DNA of 41,976 bases, from assembly GCA_964360605.1 (NCBI GenBank), contig CAYHXN010000004.1:1-41976 (forward strand). Reading direction: 5' to 3'. Shown here piece by piece: positions 37,079 through 41,976 of the stretch. The number at the start of each line of letters is the position of its first letter. Position 1 is the first letter of the stretch. Source of the stretch: CAYHXN01 sp964360605 (GTDB lineage: Bacteria > Patescibacteriota > Minisyncoccia > UBA6257 > WO2-44-18). The position numbers and the translations under genes were made by a program. The notes beneath the pieces were generated by a model that worked only from the letters and a program-made list of their open reading frames with translations, was not told the DNA's origin and searched no databases.

Positions 37079-37600
37079 CTAAGCTTTCAAGTAAGCTAAA
37101 AGGTATTTTGCCACAAAAAAGCCCAAAAATCCAGCGGCGGTGCCAGCCAGAATATCTAATGGCCAGTGAACGCCGGCAATAACACGGCTGATGCTGATAA
37201 AAAAAGCGGCGGCCAAAAAATAAACGCCCCAGCGCCAATTCATGGAAAAAATCGCGATGGCTAAAGCAAAATAAAAAGTCGCATGGCCGGACGGCAAAGC
37301 GGCGCCGGGATCATGCGAAAAAAGCGGGGTAATCGGCAAAACCTCAAAAGGACGTGGGCGGTTATAAAAAAATCTCACAATTTCTTTGATTAAGCCGCTT
37401 GATAGAACTACCGACAAAACTACCAAGAAAATTCCGCGCGTCCTTTTTTGAAAATTTTTCTCTCGCCACAAAAGGACAATAAAACCGGCGATCAAAAAAT
37501 ACCCGAGGTATTCGGCGCAAAAAACAAAAAACCAATCAAGAAGCCTGGATTGACCGGCAAAGCCGTGAAAGAATTGGAAAAGAGAAAGATCAAAAGACAC
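37079..37600 (-). CDS. PAP2 family phosphatase
   Basis: Integral membrane acid phosphatase of the type that dephosphorylates phosphatidic acid or undecaprenyl pyrophosphate. The 173-aa protein has the three signature regions: KEIVRFFYNRPRPFE (72-86), PSGH (103-106), and SRVIAGVHWPLD with R139, H145 and D149. Five to six hydrophobic segments are predicted. Recycling of the undecaprenyl carrier for peptidoglycan synthesis is a plausible role, given murA in the window, but is inference. The start is GTG. It is the first gene of the PAP2-DUF502-hydrolase set. Confidence 0.88.
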   Translation of the reverse strand: MSFDLSLFQFFHGFAGQSRLLDWFFVFCAEYLGYFLIAGFIVLLWREKNFQKRTRGIFLVVLSVVLSSGLIKEIVRFFYNRPRPFEVLPITPLFSHDPGAALPSGHATFYFALAIAIFSMNWRWGVYFLAAAFFISISRVIAGVHWPLDILAGTAAGFLGFFVAKYLLAYLKA

Positions 37601-37623
37601 TTGAAGATGATTGTTAAATATAA

Positions 37624-37824
37624 TTATCGTCTAACGAAAGGCAGAAGCCCCATAAATCTCGCGCGCTTGATAGATTCCGCGAGTTTTCGTTGGTGTTTGG
37701 CGCAAACGTTGGTGTAACGAGGGTCAATAATTTTTGCCTGACTGGAAACAAACCGTTTTAAAAGCTCGGTGTCTTTGTAATCAATATTTTGAAGATTTTG
37801 TGAACAAAAGAAACAATTTTGCAT
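37624..37824 (-). CDS. rpsR: Ribosomal protein bS18
   Basis: Small-subunit protein that pairs with S6. The 66-aa sequence has CFFC near the start, the core IDYKDTELLKRFVSSQAKIIDPRYTNVCAKHQRKLAESIKRARFMGLLPF and the final RR. With CxxC plus C-K-H it appears to be the metal-binding type. It is the last gene of rpsF-ssb-rpsR, the standard order. It lies 5 bp from ssb. Confidence 0.95.
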   Translation of the reverse strand: MQNCFFCSQNLQNIDYKDTELLKRFVSSQAKIIDPRYTNVCAKHQRKLAESIKRARFMGLLPFVRR

Positions 37825-37829
37825 GGTAA

Positions 37830-38282
37830 TTAAAATTGGAGGTCGTCTGTTTTAATTTCTTCGTTCAAATCAATAACAGGAATTTCTGTAATAGGAGGCG
37901 CTTCTTGAACTGACTCTCCCACGGAAGCGATGGGGGTTCTGGAGCTACCGCCGGCGGGACGGGGTCCTAACTGGATGCGATCCGCGATTATTTCCGTAGT
38001 ACGACGCTGTTGACCGTCTTTTCCTTCCCAACTACGGGTTTGTAAACGCCCTTCTACCATAGCTAAACCTCCTTTGGTTAAAAACTTGCTTGCTATTTCC
38101 GCTTGCCGCCCCCAAACAACTATATTATGGAATTCCGCGGCTTCTTTTTTTTGGCCGCTCTTGTCAGTCCAGACACGATTAGTCGCTAATGAAAAACTGG
38201 CTACTGGCTGGCCGCCGGTTGTCGTCCGCAACTGCGGATCAGCGGTTAAACGACCAAGAATAAAGACTTTGTTTAAATTCAT
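37830..38282 (-). CDS. ssb: Single-stranded DNA-binding protein
   Basis: OB-fold protein that coats single-stranded DNA. The N-terminal domain MNLNKVFILGRLTADPQLRTTTGGQPVASFSLATNRVW and FLTKGGLAMVEGRLQTRSWEGKDGQQRRTTEIIAD is canonical. A Pro/Gly-containing linker and an acidic tail (EEIKTDDLQF) follow. The tail ends in LQF where the classic interaction tip is DDDIPF. Length 150 aa. It lies between rpsF and rpsR. Confidence 0.96.
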   Translation of the reverse strand: MNLNKVFILGRLTADPQLRTTTGGQPVASFSLATNRVWTDKSGQKKEAAEFHNIVVWGRQAEIASKFLTKGGLAMVEGRLQTRSWEGKDGQQRRTTEIIADRIQLGPRPAGGSSRTPIASVGESVQEAPPITEIPVIDLNEEIKTDDLQF

Positions 38283-38324
38283 GCTTTTAGTTTAATGTAA
38301 AAATTAACATGCGACAACATATCG

Positions 38325-38738
38325 CTACTTTAGAATTTCCTCTAGCTTCTGCGACAACGCTTCGTTGGAAAGTTCGGCCGGTGGACGAGGCTCCACGATT
38401 TGAGGAGCGGTCGGTTTGCCATTAACTCTTTCTCTAGTTTTTCTGGGAACCGGAGGGGTAATGATTAAAAAACGAATCACTTCCGGTTTTAATTTTAGGG
38501 TTCCGTTAATGTTAGCTATCGCGGACGATTCGGATTTGAAATAATAAAAACCGAAAAACGCCGAGACGTGTTTTCCCATTGGGTAAGCGAGTCTAATCTC
38601 CCGAAGCGGCTCCTGATAAGAAACCTGGGCTCCCGCGGCTTTTAAAACCGCGTCAACAGCGGATCGCTCGGCTTCTTGAGTAACCAAAAAAGAAATTTCG
38701 TATTCCTTTGATTGTTTTTCTTCTATAACCGAATCCAT
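38325..38738 (-). CDS. rpsF: Ribosomal protein bS6
   Basis: Small-subunit protein that binds S18. The 137-aa protein is a divergent S6: YEISFLVTQEAERSAVDAVLKAAGAQV, the strand pair REIRLAYPMGKHVSAFFGFYYFKS, and LKLKPEVIRFLIITPP match the fold order. The C-terminal extension is rich in Pro, Arg and Glu. Identification is helped by the operon order rpsF-ssb-rpsR. Confidence 0.88.
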   Translation of the reverse strand: MDSVIEEKQSKEYEISFLVTQEAERSAVDAVLKAAGAQVSYQEPLREIRLAYPMGKHVSAFFGFYYFKSESSAIANINGTLKLKPEVIRFLIITPPVPRKTRERVNGKPTAPQIVEPRPPAELSNEALSQKLEEILK

Positions 38739-38780
38739 GTTTGTAAAACCTTAGCACACAACTATTTTGAATTCAACAGG

Positions 38781-38800
38781 ATAAGTCCTTATAAGTCCTT
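38781..38800. repeat. 10-bp direct duplication across the rpoC stop codon
   Basis: ATAAGTCCTT occurs twice in tandem. On the coding strand it gives the last codons (KDL) and the TAA stop of rpoC and is then repeated once. The position parallels the heptamer repeat at the thiolase stop. Confidence 0.8.
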
Positions 38801-41800
38801 TTCGTTTTCTGCTTCTTGATTTTGGCGAGCGCGAAAACCAGTACCGACCGGAATCAAACGGCCGATGATAACGTTTTCTTTCAAGCCACGAAGAACATCG
38901 GTTTTGCCTTCAATGGCGGCATTAATGAGAATGCGAGCGGTTTCTTGGAAAGAAGCCGCGGACAAGAAGCTTTCGGTAGATAAAGCAACCTTGGTAACGC
39001 CCATGAGAAGCTGAATGGCTTTTGCCGGAGCGCCCCCTTTCTTTTTGACTTCGCGGTTCGCCGCCAAAAATTGGGATTTTTCCAAAACGTCACCGGCTAC
39101 AAAATCAGTGTCTCCGGCTTCTTTAATGCGCACGCGCGCGAACATTTGTCGGACAATCACCTCAATATGTTTGTTGTTGATTGTGGCGCCTTCAGAAAGA
39201 TAAATCCTTTGAACTTCGTTTATAATATAACGCTGAACAAGGGCAACGCCACGAAAACGGAATAGTTCTTTAAGGTCAAGGTTGCCTTCGGAAAGCTGGT
39301 CGCCTTTTTTAATCTGGTCGCCAATTTTAACAAACAATTGAGCAGTGCGAGAAACGGAATATTCTTTTAATTCCTGATCCTTAGAAGGAGCTTGTCCTCC
39401 GGTGGAAACTTTAATTATTTTAATCAGGCCCTGCTCTTCAATATCTTTTATTTCACCGTCCTCTTCCGCTAAAATCGCCTTACCTTTGGGCGGACGAACT
39501 TCAAAAATTTCTTCAACGCGCGGCAAGCCGTGAGTGATATCAGAACCGGCAACGCCACCGATGTGGAAGGTTCTCATAGTCAGCTGGGTGCCTGGCTCAC
39601 CGATAGATTGAGCCGCAACCACGCCAACCGCTTCTCCCAAGCGGATTGGTTTATTACTACCAAGATCATAGCCGTAGCAATAAGCGCAAATGCCATAAAG
39701 AGTTTTACAGGCAATCGGCGAACGAATTTTAATCATATCTAATTCGGATTTATCAAGAATTTCCGCGGTTTCTTTATTAATATATTCGCCGGCTTTAGCA
39801 ACTGTTTTACCGTCAAATTTTACATCTTCCACAGGAACACGGGAGAAAAGACGCAACGCGAAAGTACTGCCTAAGGCGACGCCGTCTTCGCGATGAAGAT
39901 CCATTCCTTCTTTGGTGCCGCAATTTTCTTCCCGAATAATTAAATCTTGGGAAACATCAACCAAGCGACGAGTCAAGTAGCCAGCGGAGGCAGTTTTTAA
40001 AGCGGTGTCAGTGGAACCTTTACGAGCGCCATGGGTAGAAATAAAATATTCCAATACGCTTAATCCTTCTTTATAAGAAGAACGGATCGGTAGCTCAATA
40101 ACTTCGCCTTTGGGGTTAATAACCAGCCCTTTCATGGCCGCCATCTGAACCGGTTGAGACCAAGAACCACGGGCGCCAGAATCAATAATCTGATAAACGG
40201 AATTGTCTGGCTTTAAGGTGGCGGGCACTAGCTTTTCAATTTCCGACTTAGCCTTGAACCAGACCTGAATAACCCGAGCGCGACGTTCAGTATTGGTTAA
40301 AAGGCCGCTTGCGTACTGCTCTCTAATAATTTCAATTTCCGCTTCCGCTCGGCCGAGAATCTCCGGCTTTTGAACGGGGGTTACTAGGTCGTCCATTCCC
40401 CAGCTAATTCCTGATTTAGTCGCGTAGTCAAAGCCAATAGTTTTGATTTGATCTAAATACTGGCTAGTCTCTTCCATGCCGACATGATTAATAATAGCGG
40501 CAACCAGCTTGGTCATTTCTTTTTTATTCAATGCTTTATTGAAAAAAGGAAAATTCTCCGGCAAAGCTTTGTTAAAAATCAAACGGCCGGGAGTGGTTTC
40601 TAAAAGATTTTTTGGGGAACCGATTTTGACAAGAGCGTTTACATCCACAAAACCGGCGTGGTAAGCAAAAAGGGCTTCGTTAATGTCAGCGAAGTGTTTG
40701 CCGGTTCCCAAAGCATCCTTTTGCAGAGAAGTCAGGTAGTAACATCCCAAAACAATATCCTGGGTCGGAATAGCAATGGGATCGCCGGTGGCCGGTTTCA
40801 AGATATTCAAACTGGAAAGCATGAGACGAGAGGCCTCTTCTTGGGCTTCTTGGCTTAAAGGCAAATGCACGGCCATTTGGTCGCCGTCAAAGTCGGCGTT
40901 GAAAGCGGGACAAACCATTGGCGGAATGCGAATAGCTAAATCCTCAATCAAAAGCGGTTGGAAAGCTTGAATGCCCAAACGGTGGAGGGTCGGAGCGCGG
41001 TTTAAAAGCACCTTCCGATTAGTGATTACTTCTTCTAAGATTGCCCAAATTTCCGGAGTGGCGGTTTCAATTAAACGGTTAGCATTTCGGATGTTGTGGG
41101 CTAAGCCGCGTTCAATGACCTTGTTGATGACGAACGGTTTAAAAAGTTCCAGAGCCATTTTCTTGGGTAAACCGCACTGATGTAATTTTAATTCCGGACC
41201 GATTACAATCACGGAACGGCCGGAATAATCCACGCGTTTTCCCAAAAGATTTTGGCGAAAACGGCCCTGCTTTCCCTTCAACATATCTGCCAAAGAACGA
41301 AGCGGACGGCGCTGACTGGACATCTGTTGCGAAGCGCCAAAACGCGCGGAGTTATCAATCAAAGCATCCACGGATTCTTGCAACATTCTTTTTTCGTTGG
41401 TCACGATAACTTCCGGAGCCTTTAATTCTAAAAGTTTTTTGAGTCGGTTATTGCGGTTAATGACGCGGCGATATAAATCGTTTAAATCGGAAGTCGCGTA
41501 ACGGCCGCCGTCTAAAGCCACCATTGGACGCAGGTCTGGGGGCAGAACCGGCAAGACATTCATAACCATCCATTCGGGATGAATGTTGTTTTGTAAAAGG
41601 GAGTCCGCGATTTTTAACCGCTTCAAAATACGCATCTCTTTCATTGGGTCTTTAACCACCTTAAGTTCTTTATGAAGCTCGCTAACCAGTTTCTTTAAAT
41701 CAATGTTTTCCAAAATCTTGCGTATGGCTTCACCGCCGCTAGCGGCATGGAAAATGTTCGCGAATCGGCGGGAAAGATTATAAAACTCGGTTTCCGGCAG

Positions 41801-41976
41801 AACGTTTCCAACATAAAGAGATTCCAAGGCGTGCTTGGCTTCGGTCAAACCGGCGCGAAGATCTTCAACCTTAACCCCTTCTTTGCGGGCAGTTTTGCGT
41901 CGAACATCAAATTCTTTTTCTAAATCTTTGAGAGCCTGGTCGCGAGATCCTTCGTTGACTTCAGTAATAATATAGG
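38789..41976 (-). CDS. rpoC: RNA polymerase beta-prime subunit, N-terminus cut by the window edge
   Basis: Catalytic subunit of RNA polymerase. The reading frame is open to the right edge, so the gene continues outside; about 1060 residues are visible. The catalytic magnesium motif NADFDGDQMAVH is intact. So are QNLLGKRVDYSGRSVI, NRAPTLHRLGIQAFQP, the trigger-loop region (SIGEPGTQLTMRTFH) and the second zinc site, with a cysteine in the NCGTKEG segment and three more in CKTLYGICAYC. No large lineage-specific insertion is apparent between bridge helix and trigger loop. The stop lies in a small direct repeat. rpoB would be expected upstream, beyond the edge. Confidence 0.97.
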   Translation of the reverse strand, partial: YIITEVNEGSRDQALKDLEKEFDVRRKTARKEGVKVEDLRAGLTEAKHALESLYVGNVLPETEFYNLSRRFANIFHAASGGEAIRKILENIDLKKLVSELHKELKVVKDPMKEMRILKRLKIADSLLQNNIHPEWMVMNVLPVLPPDLRPMVALDGGRYATSDLNDLYRRVINRNNRLKKLLELKAPEVIVTNEKRMLQESVDALIDNSARFGASQQMSSQRRPLRSLADMLKGKQGRFRQNLLGKRVDYSGRSVIVIGPELKLHQCGLPKKMALELFKPFVINKVIERGLAHNIRNANRLIETATPEIWAILEEVITNRKVLLNRAPTLHRLGIQAFQPLLIEDLAIRIPPMVCPAFNADFDGDQMAVHLPLSQEAQEEASRLMLSSLNILKPATGDPIAIPTQDIVLGCYYLTSLQKDALGTGKHFADINEALFAYHAGFVDVNALVKIGSPKNLLETTPGRLIFNKALPENFPFFNKALNKKEMTKLVAAIINHVGMEETSQYLDQIKTIGFDYATKSGISWGMDDLVTPVQKPEILGRAEAEIEIIREQYASGLLTNTERRARVIQVWFKAKSEIEKLVPATLKPDNSVYQIIDSGARGSWSQPVQMAAMKGLVINPKGEVIELPIRSSYKEGLSVLEYFISTHGARKGSTDTALKTASAGYLTRRLVDVSQDLIIREENCGTKEGMDLHREDGVALGSTFALRLFSRVPVEDVKFDGKTVAKAGEYINKETAEILDKSELDMIKIRSPIACKTLYGICAYCYGYDLGSNKPIRLGEAVGVVAAQSIGEPGTQLTMRTFHIGGVAGSDITHGLPRVEEIFEVRPPKGKAILAEEDGEIKDIEEQGLIKIIKVSTGGQAPSKDQELKEYSVSRTAQLFVKIGDQIKKGDQLSEGNLDLKELFRFRGVALVQRYIINEVQRIYLSEGATINNKHIEVIVRQMFARVRIKEAGDTDFVAGDVLEKSQFLAANREVKKKGGAPAKAIQLLMGVTKVALSTESFLSAASFQETARILINAAIEGKTDVLRGLKENVIIGRLIPVGTGFRARQNQEAENEKDL

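Overview
The window looks like a chromosomal segment of a Candidate Phyla Radiation (Patescibacteria, most likely Parcubacteria) genome. This is inferred from gene content, not from a database search. The signs are unusually short core proteins (RpoA without its C-terminal domain, AlaRS without a C-terminal domain, ProRS without the editing insertion, a short L13), several protein types common in that group (a PEGA-like membrane protein, a DUF5667-like protein, a PaaX/Cas2-like protein), and several start codons placed directly after a -10 box. Almost everything lies on the minus strand.

Layout, left to right. 1-3953: start of an MreB-like gene, then proS, rseP, frr and a DNA polymerase III delta-prime-like gene. 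4000-5480: a GC-richer island with little protein coding. It holds a plus-strand RNA of about 210 nt and a convergent minus-strand RNA of about 640 nt, each ending in a Rho-independent terminator, then two palindromic elements and a small 78-aa gene. The long RNA and the small gene have near-identical consensus promoters. 5507-7848: mreB and murA. 7907-9323: a PEGA-like protein and a small membrane protein. 9328-13069: the alpha-operon block infA-rpmJ-rpsM-rpsK-rpsD-rpoA-rplQ-rplM-rpsI, including an L36 gene of only 38 codons. 13101-15929: a membrane-anchored protein and an FtsA/PilM-like actin-fold protein.

16025-20710 carries a beta-oxidation set that is unexpected in such a reduced genome: a thiolase, a 3-hydroxyacyl-CoA dehydrogenase, and one 709-aa polypeptide that fuses an enoyl-CoA hydratase to an acyl-CoA dehydrogenase. 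Together these cover all four steps of the fatty acyl-CoA spiral. Each gene is followed by its own terminator. Next comes a PaaX/Cas2-like gene with a palindrome on each side, one of them a perfect 40-bp palindrome, and heptamer tandem repeats nearby.

21699-29617 holds a small membrane protein, alaS, a DUF5667-like exported protein, rpoD, dnaG, and a divergent pair of Nudix-like genes. 29625-35053 is a complete PrkA / DUF444 (YeaH-like) / SpoVR module, which in other bacteria is linked to stress, stationary phase or sporulation. It diverges from rpmB (L28) and a tRNA-Pro(GGG). 35549-41976 holds an alpha/beta hydrolase, a DUF502-like membrane protein, a PAP2 phosphatase, the rpsF-ssb-rpsR operon, and rpoC, which runs off the right edge.

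The items most worth following up are the unidentified large structured RNA with its island, the hydratase-dehydrogenase fusion and its pathway, the palindrome-flanked PaaX/Cas2-like gene, and the PrkA/DUF444/SpoVR module.
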